Source: Acinetobacter proteolyticus (lineage in GTDB: Bacteria; Pseudomonadota; Gammaproteobacteria; Pseudomonadales; Moraxellaceae). From it: a stretch of DNA of 64,000 bases. The stretch spans positions 372,001 through 436,000 of the forward strand of contig NZ_KB849179.1 in assembly GCF_000367945.1 (NCBI RefSeq). Direction: 5' to 3'. The notes under the pieces are model-generated. The model was given only the letters and a program-made list of their open reading frames with translations, searched no databases and was not told where the DNA came from. Below, one piece after another: positions 45,804-55,003 of this stretch (positions are counted from its first letter, which is position 1; each line of letters starts with the position of its first letter). Both the position numbers and the translations under genes were made by a program.

Positions 45804-46604
45804 ATGGAACATATTGAAATTTTAAAAGCCTTGTTTTTAGGCTTTATTGAGGGTCTTACCGAATTCTTGCCCATTTCAAGCACAGGTCATTTGATTTTAT
45901 TTGGTCATATGATCGACTTTCATTCTGATGATGGTCGTGTATTTGAAGTTGTTATCCAACTCGGTGCAATTTTGGCTGTATGTTGGTTATATCGTCAAAA
46001 GATTTTTGACTTGGTTAAAGGCTTCTTTAGTGGTGATGCTGAAGCACGGCATTTTGCTTTTAGTGTCTTACTCGCTTTTATTCCAGCCGTCGTGATTGGT
46101 ATTTTTGCGGTTGATTTTATTAAGAGTGTTTTGTTTAGTCCACTTGTAGTGGCATTCGCTTTGATTATTGGTGGTTTCATCATTTTCTGGGTTGAGTCTA
46201 AGAACTTTGACCATAAAACCACAGAGGCAACCAAGATTACCTATAAACAAGCTTTCTTGGTGGGCTGTGCACAGTGTGTTGCAATGATTCCAGGAACCTC
46301 TCGTTCAGGGGCAACCATTGTTGGGGGAATGTTTGCTGGCTTATCTCGTAAGGCGGCAACAGAGTTTTCGTTCTTCTTGGCCATGCCAACCATGTTGGGT
46401 GCGGCAGTCTTCGATTTAGCACGTAATGCCGATGTATTGACGCAAGACAATATGTTGAATATTGCTGTTGGTTTTGTGGCAGCTTTTATTTCAGCACTTT
46501 TAGTGGTGAGTGCATTGGTTAAGTTTGTTGAACGACATACCTTACGTGTATTTGCATGGTACCGTATTGTTCTTGGTATTATCTTATTGTTTGTGTTCTT
46601 ATAA
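45804..46604 (+). CDS. uppP: Undecaprenyl-diphosphatase UppP (BacA)
   Basis: Integral membrane enzyme that dephosphorylates undecaprenyl diphosphate, recycling the lipid carrier for cell-wall synthesis and giving bacitracin tolerance. The 266 residues have about seven or eight membrane segments and the two family motifs: [16 protein letters not shown] near residue 18 and [15 protein letters not shown] near residue 160. Single gene, with about 125 bases upstream and an inverted repeat downstream. Confidence 0.95.
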   Translation: MEHIEILKALFLGFIEGLTEFLPISSTGHLILFGHMIDFHSDDGRVFEVVIQLGAILAVCWLYRQKIFDLVKGFFSGDAEARHFAFSVLLAFIPAVVIGIFAVDFIKSVLFSPLVVAFALIIGGFIIFWVESKNFDHKTTEATKITYKQAFLVGCAQCVAMIPGTSRSGATIVGGMFAGLSRKAATEFSFFLAMPTMLGAAVFDLARNADVLTQDNMLNIAVGFVAAFISALLVVSALVKFVERHTLRVFAWYRIVLGIILLFVFL

Positions 46605-46614
46605 AAAGTAAAAC

Positions 46615-46646
46615 ATCTCCCTTTTGGCAACTGCAAAAAGGGAGAT
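46615..46646. repeat. Inverted repeat after uppP
   Basis: An 11-bp perfect stem, ATCTCCCTTTT (46615-46625) with AAAAGGGAGAT (46636-46646), and a 10-base loop. Only TCTCC follows on the plus strand, so termination efficiency is doubtful. Confidence 0.5.
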
Positions 46647-46702
46647 TCTCCGTTAAGATTCCTTTTCTTTATTTTTAATTCCTGATTCGGTTCAATAGCA
46701 CA

Positions 46703-47500
46703 ATGACAATAGTGAAAATGAATGCTCGAGACTTAATTATTGATTTACTGTTAGGGCTGCAGGGAAATGCGATTTCAATTAAGCAAATTATTATTGCAGC
46801 GCGGCTTTTTGAAATCAGTGAAAACAGTATTCGGGTTGCTGTGACGCGTCTATCCAGTGATGGGGTTATTGAAGCCCTTGAACGCGGGATATATCAATTT
46901 ACGCTTCAGTCGCATGAATGGGCCAATGTCATGCTCAATCGTAAGCATGGTCTTAAGCAAACAAAAGTGTGGAATCAACAATATTTGGCTGTTTTCACAG
47001 GTGAGCTAGGTCGTGTTGATCGTACTGCTTTGAACCGTCGAGAAAGGGCACTTAAGCATTTGGGTTTTAAAGAATTAGAACAAGGTATTTTTATCCGTCC
47101 AGATAATTTAGCAATCAGCTTTGATCAACTGGAGTTGGAGTTAAAAACCTCAGGTTTAGAAAGTAGTGCAAAAATCTGCCAAATCAGCCATTTTGATGCT
47201 AAAACCTTAGCTCTAATTCCAGCACTATGGTCCGTGCAGACCTTAAATCAGAACTATCAGAAATATAATCAAATGATCCAAAACTGGTTAGCTACAGTCC
47301 ATCAATTAAGCTTGGAAGATGCCGCTAGAGAGTCATTGTTATTGGGGCGTCAAACGATTTCTTTACTGATGAATGATCCATTATTGCCGAAAGACTTTGT
47401 TGATGTTGAGTTGCGTGAACAATTTGCGGAGAGTGTACGGCAGCTAGACCAAACAGGTTTGGCATCTTGGCGAAAATTTTACGAGGGACAAATAGAGTAA
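46703..47500 (+). CDS. PaaX-family transcriptional regulator
   Basis: Winged-helix regulator of 265 residues. The N-terminal DNA-binding part is NARDLIIDLLLGLQGNAISIKQIIIAARLFEISENSIRVAVTRLSSDG, the layout of PaaX, the phenylacetyl-CoA-responsive repressor; the C-terminal region carries the PaaX effector-type domain. No phenylacetate genes are nearby. Downstream on the same strand lie a fatty acid desaturase and a PaaI-type thioesterase, so an acyl-CoA ligand and control of these genes are plausible, though not shown. Confidence 0.8.
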   Translation: MTIVKMNARDLIIDLLLGLQGNAISIKQIIIAARLFEISENSIRVAVTRLSSDGVIEALERGIYQFTLQSHEWANVMLNRKHGLKQTKVWNQQYLAVFTGELGRVDRTALNRRERALKHLGFKELEQGIFIRPDNLAISFDQLELELKTSGLESSAKICQISHFDAKTLALIPALWSVQTLNQNYQKYNQMIQNWLATVHQLSLEDAARESLLLGRQTISLLMNDPLLPKDFVDVELREQFAESVRQLDQTGLASWRKFYEGQIE

Positions 47501-47622
47501 ATATTGATTACAAATATTACATCTAATTTAATTTTAATAGATTGACAGAAATATTACTTAATTTAAAATAAAAATATAAATTGTGTAGTTTTATAAGAAT
47601 ACAACACATAGAGGAAAGGATG

Positions 47623-48606
47623 ATGAATACACGTGTGGCGATTAGTGATTTATTTAGCAGGGAAGAAATTACCGAGCTAACAGCAAAATCAGACTTACAT
47701 GGCGGTTGGGCGGTTTTCTCGACATGGGCCGTGATTGGTGGCACATTTGCTGCGGTTGCAAGCTCTTGGGAATATTTACCTACATGGGGTAAATTGCTGA
47801 TGTGTATTGCTGCCTTGGTTATTTTGGCTGGTCGACAATTGGCGTTGGCAATTATCATGCACGATGCCTCACATCAAAGTTTATTTAAAACCAAATGGCT
47901 GAATGACACTTTTACAGATTGGTTATGCGCGCGTCCGATTTGGAATGATCTACATAAGTATCGTGCGCATCATATGCGTCATCATAGTAAAACTTCAACG
48001 GTCGATGATCCCGATCTATCCCTTGTTACTGGCTTTCCAACCACTAAGAAATCACTCATGCGTAAATTCATGCGGGATTTATCTGGCGTGACTGGATTTA
48101 AGTTTGCGGTCGGTCGAGTGTTGATGGATATTGAAAAAATGGAGTGGACGGTATCAAATGATCGTCGTTGGATTTCTCAAGAAGGGCGACATTGGACCGA
48201 TTATCCCAAAGCATTCTTAAAGAATAGTGGCGGTGCAATTGCAACCAATGCGGCTTTATTTTCAGCATTATGGGCAACGGGTCATCCTAAACTCTATGCA
48301 TTATGGGTATTGGCCTATTTAACGCCATTTCCATTATTCTTACGTGTTCGTTCAATGGCAGAACATGCTGGAATGGAGACCAGTAATAGTGCTTTAACCA
48401 ATACCCGTACCACCAAGGCGGGCTATCTGGCCCGAGCTTTGGTCGCACCAATTAATGTGAACTACCATAAAGAGCATCATTTAATGGCAGCTGTACCTTA
48501 TTTTAAATTGCCAAGAATGCATCAGATGTTACGTGAACGTGGGCATGTATCTGCACCGCCGAGTTATTGGCAGGTATTGAATGAGCTTTCAGATAAAGCA
48601 GATTAA
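47623..48606 (+). CDS. Fatty acid desaturase (membrane di-iron)
   Basis: Membrane-bound desaturase or hydroxylase of 327 residues. The three histidine boxes that bind the di-iron centre are visible: HDASH (about 85-89), HKYRAHHMRHH (about 112-122) and HKEHH (about 285-289). Hydrophobic segments flank the first box and lie at about 205-245. I chose the ATG at 47623 with GAGGA 7 bases upstream; ORF extension to 47581 is rejected. Oxygen and an electron donor would be needed; none is encoded adjacent. Substrate acyl chain unknown. Confidence 0.85.
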   Translation: MNTRVAISDLFSREEITELTAKSDLHGGWAVFSTWAVIGGTFAAVASSWEYLPTWGKLLMCIAALVILAGRQLALAIIMHDASHQSLFKTKWLNDTFTDWLCARPIWNDLHKYRAHHMRHHSKTSTVDDPDLSLVTGFPTTKKSLMRKFMRDLSGVTGFKFAVGRVLMDIEKMEWTVSNDRRWISQEGRHWTDYPKAFLKNSGGAIATNAALFSALWATGHPKLYALWVLAYLTPFPLFLRVRSMAEHAGMETSNSALTNTRTTKAGYLARALVAPINVNYHKEHHLMAAVPYFKLPRMHQMLRERGHVSAPPSYWQVLNELSDKAD

Positions 48607-48659
48607 GCTGGAGTTTTTAGATTTTTTCTACATAACATGACACATCATTTGGAAAACAT

Positions 48660-49094
48660 ATGGCAATGGATAAACAAGAAATTATTGGATTTTTAGCACA
48701 AGAATTTCCGCAGGCACTGCAAAAAAGCACCATCGAAGAGATTCCTGCTAAGGGGGCACAGTTACTTTATCGTGTCGATGCAGGGGACCTGCGTCCAGGA
48801 CAAACCGTTTCTGGTCCAACGCTTATGTTGATTGCAGATTATGTGCTTTATATTGCTATCTTGGGGCATTTGGGACTGGTTGCCATGGCTGTTACCACCA
48901 ATATGACCATTAACTTCTTTCGTAAACCCAATGGTAATCGGGATATACGGGCAGTTTGTAAGTTAATTAAGGTGGGTAAAACCTTGGTTACAGGGGAAGT
49001 CTGGTTATATTCACTCGATGATGAGGAACCTGTTGCACATGTGATCGGGACTTATGCATTACCACCCAATCAAGCATTACCTAGCCATGTATAA
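48660..49094 (+). CDS. PaaI-type hot-dog thioesterase
   Basis: Acyl-CoA thioesterase of 144 residues with the hot-dog fold: GDLRPGQTVSGPTLMLIADYVLYIAILGHLG resembles the PaaI/YdiI central helix, with an Asp in the position used for catalysis, and AVTTNMTINFFRKP follows. It lies 53 bases after the desaturase and is likely cotranscribed. It could release or recycle desaturated acyl-CoA. Confidence 0.8.
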   Translation: MAMDKQEIIGFLAQEFPQALQKSTIEEIPAKGAQLLYRVDAGDLRPGQTVSGPTLMLIADYVLYIAILGHLGLVAMAVTTNMTINFFRKPNGNRDIRAVCKLIKVGKTLVTGEVWLYSLDDEEPVAHVIGTYALPPNQALPSHV

Positions 49095-49239
49095 TAATAA
49101 TGTCTACTGAACCGATAGAGCTTTAGATTCGGTAGGTATTGACTGTAAATTCATTAAAAATAGAAATCTCGTCATAGTATCGTGTCAACGAATCAGTTGA
49201 GAAAAAGAGATAAAACAAATCTTATCTGGGAAGAACGAG

Positions 49240-50232
49240 ATGATGATTAAAAAAGGTTTAATCGCTTTAGCATTATTCGGATTCGCTGCAGCAACGCAGG
49301 CGAAGCAAACGGTTTGTGTATTTGATCCAGTCGGTAAATCCGGTGATGCATTCGCATTGGCAAAAGATTATGCACTCGAAGCTAAAAAATGGGGCGCGGA
49401 TATCGATTTAAGAGCCTATGTTGATGAACGTGTCGCCGCAGAAGATTTGAAAGTTGGACAATGTGATGGCGCAATTATTAGTGGCTTGCGTGGACGTCAG
49501 TTCAATAAATATGTTGGTTCACTTGATGCAGTTGGCGCTTTAACTGATTTGAAAACAGCAATTCTTGCTTATCAATTGCTTTCTAAACCGCAAGCGGCAA
49601 AAAGTATGATCAATGGCCCTTATGAAATTGCGGGTCTGGGAACCATTGGCCCAGCTTATCTATTTGTTGCAGATCGAAGTATCAATACACTGGCAAAAGC
49701 AGCAGGTAAGAAGGTGGGGGTATTTGCCTATGACGAAGCACAACCTAAACTGGTCGCTCAAATTGGTGCACAAGCTGTTTCAGTCGATGTAACCAATGCC
49801 GGGGCAAAATTTAATAATCATCAGATTGATATTGTGCCTGCACCAATCGTTGCCTATAAACCTTTTGAGCTTTATAAGGGACTCGGCGATAAAGGCGGCA
49901 TTGTCAAATTTCCACTGACGCAAATTTCGGCAAATTTCATTATTCGAAAGGATAAATTTCCTGATGGGTTTGGGCAGAAGTCACGTGAATGGGTGGCGGG
50001 TCAACTCGGTCGAACGTTTAATATTATTTCAAAATACGAAAAAGAAATTCCGACCAAGTACTGGATGGTTATCCCACCTGAAGAACAAGTCAACTATATG
50101 AAGATGATGCGTGAAGCACGTATTTCACTCACTAAAGCAGGAATTTATGATCCCAAAATGATGAACTTCTTGAAAAAAGTGCGCTGCAAACAAAATCCAA
50201 ACAACTTTGAATGTGCCCTCAATGATGAGTAA
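49240..50232 (+). CDS. Putative periplasmic solute-binding protein
   Basis: Secreted protein of 330 residues with a signal peptide (about 1-21, ending TQA). The mature part begins KQTVCVFDPVGKSGDAF and looks like a two-lobed binding protein: KVGQCDGAIISGLRGRQFN, AGLGTIGPAYLFVADRS and VGVFAYDEAQPKLVAQIGA. It resembles TRAP-type or DUF6091 binding proteins; no transporter genes are adjacent, so the permease is elsewhere or the role is different. Three other cysteines occur, two near the end (RCKQNPNNFEC). Terminator follows. An in-frame second ATG lies at codon 2. Confidence 0.65.
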   Translation: MMIKKGLIALALFGFAAATQAKQTVCVFDPVGKSGDAFALAKDYALEAKKWGADIDLRAYVDERVAAEDLKVGQCDGAIISGLRGRQFNKYVGSLDAVGALTDLKTAILAYQLLSKPQAAKSMINGPYEIAGLGTIGPAYLFVADRSINTLAKAAGKKVGVFAYDEAQPKLVAQIGAQAVSVDVTNAGAKFNNHQIDIVPAPIVAYKPFELYKGLGDKGGIVKFPLTQISANFIIRKDKFPDGFGQKSREWVAGQLGRTFNIISKYEKEIPTKYWMVIPPEEQVNYMKMMREARISLTKAGIYDPKMMNFLKKVRCKQNPNNFECALNDE

Positions 50233-50250
50233 CGCATGATTTGATTCAAG

Positions 50251-50287
50251 AACCCTCTTTATTGATTGTAATTGAGAGGGTTTTTTA
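50251..50287 (+). terminator. Terminator after the solute-binding protein gene
   Basis: Stem AACCCTCT (50251-50258) with AGAGGGTT (50275-50282), a 16-base loop with weak internal pairing, and six T. Confidence 0.75.
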
Positions 50288-50403
50288 TTGATAAATCAGT
50301 AGAAATTGTTAAAAATCATAACAACATTTAGGTATGCGAAAGCTTAAGAACATGCTACAACTAAAATGTTCAAATTTATTTGTTCTTACGATTTTTGACT
50401 GAT

Positions 50404-51180
50404 ATGACACTACCGCACGACTTAACACCTTTATCGCAAATTGAGTCAAATCAAGAACATATTTTAGCGATTAAGCGTAATGACTTATTACCTTTACTCA
50501 ACGACCCGCATCGCCTCAATCATTATGCGGATCATTTAGTACAAGCACAAAGTGTCTTATTGAATGGGGTTGATCCTAAGCTGAATCAACAGTTGAGTGA
50601 AGTGATTACCCAGATTATTCAGCAGCTGTCTTTATCCAAAAAACATTTGGGCACACGACGTTTCAATGCACTACAAAAATGGCTCGGGATTGATATTGAG
50701 TACGATGCCGGGCAGGTGAAGTATGTCAAAGATCTTGACCGTTTAATTCATGAGGCCAATCATTTAAGCCAACGCTTACAGATCGAAATTCAAAAATCAC
50801 AGTCTCGTTTGCAACAGGCATTGGGTTTAAGGGAACAGATGGCTGCCTATATTCAGGCTGCAGATGAGTTTTTAATAGAATATCCTCAATTTACCAAACA
50901 ACAAGTACTCGATCATTTTGTCGAACGTCTATCTAAAAAGATCAATACTTTACAAACATTGCAAAGCAGTAATGATATTGCCATGAAGCAGATGCAATTG
51001 TCACAGCATTTGTCTTTTAGCCTTCTGGACCGTTTCAAAGAGGCACAACAGGTCTTGATTCCTGCATGGCAATATTACTTAAAGCAAAGTCGAGAATCTC
51101 ACTCGGCGGCAATATTGGATCAACTTGATAAGAGTCGAGAAGATCTCATTCAAAATTTGAAAAAATCATTACAGAAATAA
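50404..51180 (+). CDS. TelA-like helical protein, first of a three-gene operon
   Basis: Protein of 258 residues, wholly helical and without signal or membrane segment. It shares its pattern with the TelA family member downstream: LIHEANHLSQRLQIEIQKSQSRLQQALGLREQMAAYIQAADE aligns with the corresponding segment of the neighbour, and LLDRFKEAQQVLIPAWQYYLKQ matches LVDKFYAIKNITLPAWKNQ. It lacks the N-terminal ~90 residues of TelA. The ATG at 50404 is preferred to the TTG at 50380. Probable paralogue by duplication; 12 bases from the next gene. Confidence 0.7.
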   Translation: MTLPHDLTPLSQIESNQEHILAIKRNDLLPLLNDPHRLNHYADHLVQAQSVLLNGVDPKLNQQLSEVITQIIQQLSLSKKHLGTRRFNALQKWLGIDIEYDAGQVKYVKDLDRLIHEANHLSQRLQIEIQKSQSRLQQALGLREQMAAYIQAADEFLIEYPQFTKQQVLDHFVERLSKKINTLQTLQSSNDIAMKQMQLSQHLSFSLLDRFKEAQQVLIPAWQYYLKQSRESHSAAILDQLDKSREDLIQNLKKSLQK

Positions 51181-51192
51181 GAGGGAAATAGG

Positions 51193-52317
51193 ATGTCAGA
51201 TTCAGAACTTAGCAAAGCATCTCATGAGCTTGAAATTAAGCCAGAGCAGCGTTTTGAGCAGTTGAACTTAAAAGACTTAGGTCTACAACCTCAAGATTTT
51301 GCTGAAGTGATGGATGCGCATAAAGAACTCGCCGATATCAGTACCACAGCAGTTGCAGAATACGGCAAAAATATTGCCAATAAGACATCGACTTATACCG
51401 ATGAATTACTGAGTTTGGTTCAAAATAAGGACTTAGATGCCACAGGACAAAAGTTGAATGAGGTGGTTCAGGTTGCGCAGCAACTCAATACCTCCAGTAT
51501 TTTGAATAAGTCTAAAAGTTCGGGTTTTTTCGGTGGTTTAATCAGCAAGTTTAAGGGGGCCAAGCAAAGTTTTGATCAGCACTTTAATACCACCAAAGAA
51601 CAGATCGATGTGTTGGTTAAAGAGATTGAAAGTTCACAGTCAGGTTTAAAAGCACGTGTTGGAACGTTAGATAAAATGTTCGATGCAGTACAGGATGAAT
51701 ATAAACAACTTGGTGTATACATCGCTGCAGGGCAATTGAAACAGCAAGATATTCAACAGCAGATTTCGACGCTCACGACACAGGAGCAAGATCAGCAAAC
51801 CACTCAACAGATCTATGATCTTAATCACTTGACCAATAACCTTGAAAAACGAGTGAGTGATTTGCAGGTTCTACAACAATCTGCGATGCAGACTTTGCCG
51901 ATGATTCGGATTATTCAGTCGAATAATTTAATGTTGGTGGATAAGTTCTATGCCATTAAGAACATTACGCTACCTGCATGGAAAAATCAGATTAGTCTGG
52001 CGATTTCATTACAAGAGCAGAAGAACAGCGTGCAGTTGGCAAAAGCGATTGATGACACCACCAATGAATTATTGCGTCGTAACGCTGAGTTGTTGCATCA
52101 GAATTCTGTTGATACCGCAAAAGCCAATCAACGTTCAGTGATCGATGTTGAAACCCTTGAACATGTGCAAAACACCCTCATTAAAACAGTGAATGATGTG
52201 ATTCAAATCCAAAAAGAAGGGATGCAAAAGCGTGCTGAAGCGACTACGCGTTTGCGTGCTTTGCAGGAGAGTTTGAATCATTTGGTGCTAGAGAATAGCC
52301 AACCACCTAAATCTTGA
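51193..52317 (+). CDS. TelA/KlaA family toxic anion resistance-type protein
   Basis: Soluble helical protein of 374 residues with long coiled coils. The TelA family pattern is clear: IDVLVKEIESSQSGLKARVGTLDKMFD, YIAAGQLK, LPMIRIIQSNNLMLVDKFYAIKNITLPAWKNQ, and the C-terminal RSVIDVETLEHVQNTLIKTVNDVIQIQKEG. TelA proteins are linked to tellurite and phage or stress resistance by association with ter genes, but no terZABCDEF gene is in the window. GAGGG lies before the ATG. Middle gene of the three-gene operon. Confidence 0.85.
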   Translation: MSDSELSKASHELEIKPEQRFEQLNLKDLGLQPQDFAEVMDAHKELADISTTAVAEYGKNIANKTSTYTDELLSLVQNKDLDATGQKLNEVVQVAQQLNTSSILNKSKSSGFFGGLISKFKGAKQSFDQHFNTTKEQIDVLVKEIESSQSGLKARVGTLDKMFDAVQDEYKQLGVYIAAGQLKQQDIQQQISTLTTQEQDQQTTQQIYDLNHLTNNLEKRVSDLQVLQQSAMQTLPMIRIIQSNNLMLVDKFYAIKNITLPAWKNQISLAISLQEQKNSVQLAKAIDDTTNELLRRNAELLHQNSVDTAKANQRSVIDVETLEHVQNTLIKTVNDVIQIQKEGMQKRAEATTRLRALQESLNHLVLENSQPPKS

Positions 52318-52345
52318 TGTTGCTAATTTTTTAAAGGAAAGATCA

Positions 52346-53263
52346 TTGTCACCCATAGAAGATTTTAGCGTACAACCGATTGACCAGCGTTTACAGCTTT
52401 TAAAAAAGCGTCAGCGTCATTTAATGATCTGGTTTGTTATCGCCAGTAGCTTAGTCGTAGTTACGGTTGCATCGTTATTTTTGCAAAAAGAATTTATCTA
52501 TCGTTTCTTTGATCTTTCCACGCATGTTCAGGCTTTAGATTTACCGTATCATGTTCAAGAATTAGTACCATTTAAACAACCAGTGGATTACTTCTTTAGC
52601 TTGTTGTCATGGTTTGGTTGGTTGTTCCTAAAAATTTTTGTTGCATTCATTGGTGCCTTTTTATTGGTCAGTTGGGTGAAGAAATTTAAGTTTTTTCAGC
52701 AGCGTTTTCAGGCGTGGTCACAACGGATTTTGGCTTGGGTCATTGCATTTATTTTGCTTTGGTCGGGTCTCAGTTATCTCCAATATGATTGGAAAGATGA
52801 GACTGAACAGGCTTATCAGCAATGGATGAGTTATAAAAGCAATATTGTAGAAAGCCAAATTGCGCAAGATTTACAGCAAGCAGATATTGCCCCAACTGAA
52901 AAAGCCTATGTTTTAGCTCAGGTTGCATTGTTACATCAACCCATTGATCGAAAGACTGCTAATGTTTATGTGAATCAGTTAATTAGTGCCGAGAAGACTG
53001 ACCCTGATCTGTTTAAGCGCTATGATTTCAAACCTGAGCAATTATGGGTCATGCAGCAGCAGTTGTATGGCAAAAGTATTACCTCAGTCACCCAACCTTT
53101 AGATCAACGTGCTCAGCAAGCAGAGCGTGTTTCTCAGATTGTGAACGTAATTTTATGGGGGCTGATTGTATTGGCCGTTGCTTTAAGCACAATTTTATAT
53201 GTACTTGCCAAAAATTTGAAAAATCGCCGTGTTCGAATTACCCAAAAGCTTGATGTCTTGTAA
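52346..53263 (+). CDS. Four-helix membrane protein of the TelA operon
   Basis: Unrecognised 305-residue protein with four hydrophobic segments (near 26-47, 83-105, 125-143 and 268-290) and a soluble, Gln-rich helical loop of about 120 residues between the third and fourth. The start is a TTG at 52346 with AGGAAA about 8 bases upstream; the next ATG falls inside the first membrane segment. It follows the TelA gene by 28 bases. It could anchor the two TelA-like proteins to the inner membrane, as XpaC-type partners are linked with TelA in other bacteria; inference. Confidence 0.65.
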   Translation: MSPIEDFSVQPIDQRLQLLKKRQRHLMIWFVIASSLVVVTVASLFLQKEFIYRFFDLSTHVQALDLPYHVQELVPFKQPVDYFFSLLSWFGWLFLKIFVAFIGAFLLVSWVKKFKFFQQRFQAWSQRILAWVIAFILLWSGLSYLQYDWKDETEQAYQQWMSYKSNIVESQIAQDLQQADIAPTEKAYVLAQVALLHQPIDRKTANVYVNQLISAEKTDPDLFKRYDFKPEQLWVMQQQLYGKSITSVTQPLDQRAQQAERVSQIVNVILWGLIVLAVALSTILYVLAKNLKNRRVRITQKLDVL

Positions 53264-53307
53264 ATCAATGTTCGGTTTATCCGATCAAACTCATAAAAAC
53301 ATACTGT

Positions 53308-53336
53308 TTTACCTATTCAGTACTTTTGCGTACTAT
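53308..53336 (+). promoter_or_regulatory. Probable ahpF promoter
   Basis: TTTACC (53308-53313), a 17-base spacer and TACTAT (53331-53336) lie about 55 bases upstream of the ahpF start. An OxyR site would be expected nearby, but no clear ATAG-type pattern is seen by eye. Confidence 0.4.
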
Positions 53337-53390
53337 AGCCTCATTGAATGAATTTAGCTGATTTAAAAGCCTTAGCCTTTGGAGAAATAT

Positions 53391-54956
53391 ATGTTAGATC
53401 AAAATATTAAAACTCAATTAAAAGCTTACTTAGAACGTTTAGAAAGTCCAATCGAGTTGGTTGCTGCTTTAGATGACTCGGACAAAGCTGCAAAAATCAA
53501 AGAACTCGTGACTGAAATTGCTGAACTTTCTGACCAAGTTACGGCGCGTTTTGACGGTTCAAACGCTCGCCGTCCTAGTTTCGGTGTAGCCAAAGCAGGT
53601 GAACAACCACGTGTATTCTTTGCAGGTTTACCAATGGGACATGAGTTTACTTCTTTGATCTTGGCATTATTACAAGTATCAGGTTATGCGCCTAAAGTGT
53701 CTGATGACGTACTCACTCAGATCAAAGGCCTCAATTTAACTGCAAATTTTGATGTGTTTGTATCGTTAAGCTGTCATAACTGTCCAGATGTGGTTCAAGC
53801 TTTAAACTTGATTGCGATCAACAATCCAAATACCACAGCAACCATGATTGATGGTGCTTTCTTCCAAGATGAAGTTGAAGAACGCAAAATCTTGGCGGTG
53901 CCAATGGTGTTCCAAGACAATCAGCACATTGGTCAAGGTCGTATGACTTTGGAAGAAATCGTTGCCAAGTTGGATAGCAATTCAGCTGAGAAAGATGCAG
54001 CCGCAATCAATGCCAAAGATGCATTTGATGTGTTGGTGATTGGTGGTGGCCCTGCGGGTGGTACAGCAGCGATTTACGCGGCACGTAAAGGCATCAAAAC
54101 GGGTATCGTGGCTGAACGTTTTGGCGGTCAAGTGATGGATACCATGGACATTGAGAACTTCACCACTGTACAAAAAACTGTAGGTCCTCAGTTCGCTCAA
54201 GACATGGAAGCCCATGTTCGTGAATACGGTGTCGATATCATGAACTTGCAACGTGTCAGCAAGATCACTGGTGCAGATCAAACGGCCAATGGTCTGGTTG
54301 AGGTTGAACTGGAGAATGGTGCCAAACTTGAATCGAAAACCATCATCCTGTCTACAGGTGCACGTTGGAGAGAAATGAATGTACCGGGGGAAGCTGAATA
54401 CCGTACCCGTGGTGTCGCATATTGCCCACACTGTGATGGTCCATTATTCAAAGGCAAACGTGTTGCGGTGATTGGTGGTGGTAACTCTGGTGTCGAAGCA
54501 GCGATTGACCTTGCGGGCATTGTTGAGCATGTGACTTTGGTTGAATTTGATACCAAACTCCGTGCTGACCAAGTGTTGCAAGACAAATTAAATAGCTTGC
54601 CGAACACGACGGTGATCTTGAATGCCTTAAGTACTGAAGTGGTCGGTGATGGTGCTCAAGTGACAGCATTGAAATATAAAGATCGTGGCACGGAGGTTGA
54701 ACACACCGTTGAACTTGCAGGGATCTTTGTACAGATTGGTTTATTGCCAAACACGGATTTCTTAAAGAACAGTGCGGTTGAGTTGAGTAACCGTGGAGAG
54801 ATTGTAATTAATGATCGCAACGAAACCAATGTCAAAGGTGTTTTTGCCGCAGGTGACTGTACTACAGTGCCATACAAGCAAATTATCATTGCCACAGGTG
54901 AAGGCGCGAAAGCATCACTGTCTGCCTTTGATTACATGATCCGTTCTGGTGTGTAA
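53391..54956 (+). CDS. ahpF: Alkyl hydroperoxide reductase subunit F
   Basis: Flavoprotein disulfide reductase that uses NADH to recycle the peroxidase AhpC. The 521 residues match E. coli AhpF closely in layout: an N-terminal thioredoxin-like domain with C128-H-N-C131, an FAD-binding segment [17 protein letters not shown], the redox pair C345-P-H-C348, an NADH motif [16 protein letters not shown], and the C-terminal [18 protein letters not shown] chose the ATG at 53391 with GGAG 8 bases upstream. ahpC is not adjacent, so the partner is encoded elsewhere. Confidence 0.96.
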   Translation: MLDQNIKTQLKAYLERLESPIELVAALDDSDKAAKIKELVTEIAELSDQVTARFDGSNARRPSFGVAKAGEQPRVFFAGLPMGHEFTSLILALLQVSGYAPKVSDDVLTQIKGLNLTANFDVFVSLSCHNCPDVVQALNLIAINNPNTTATMIDGAFFQDEVEERKILAVPMVFQDNQHIGQGRMTLEEIVAKLDSNSAEKDAAAINAKDAFDVLVIGGGPAGGTAAIYAARKGIKTGIVAERFGGQVMDTMDIENFTTVQKTVGPQFAQDMEAHVREYGVDIMNLQRVSKITGADQTANGLVEVELENGAKLESKTIILSTGARWREMNVPGEAEYRTRGVAYCPHCDGPLFKGKRVAVIGGGNSGVEAAIDLAGIVEHVTLVEFDTKLRADQVLQDKLNSLPNTTVILNALSTEVVGDGAQVTALKYKDRGTEVEHTVELAGIFVQIGLLPNTDFLKNSAVELSNRGEIVINDRNETNVKGVFAAGDCTTVPYKQIIIATGEGAKASLSAFDYMIRSGV

Positions 54957-54968
54957 GTAATCGCTTAA

Positions 54969-54996
54969 AAAAAGCCCCAATTATTTGGGGCTTTTT
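54969..54996. terminator. Bidirectional terminator after ahpF
   Basis: Stem AAAAAGCCCCAA (54969-54980) with TTGGGGCTTTTT (54985-54996) and a TTAT loop, between two convergent genes. Confidence 0.9.
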
Positions 54997-55003
54997 ATTG
55001 TGT

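Noticed and set aside
46615-46646. Intrinsic terminator of uppP
   Set aside because: The stem is strong, but no T run follows on the plus strand; kept only as an inverted repeat.
54278-54750. Antisense open frames within ahpF
   Set aside because: They lie opposite conserved FAD/NADH-binding codons and show no protein family features.
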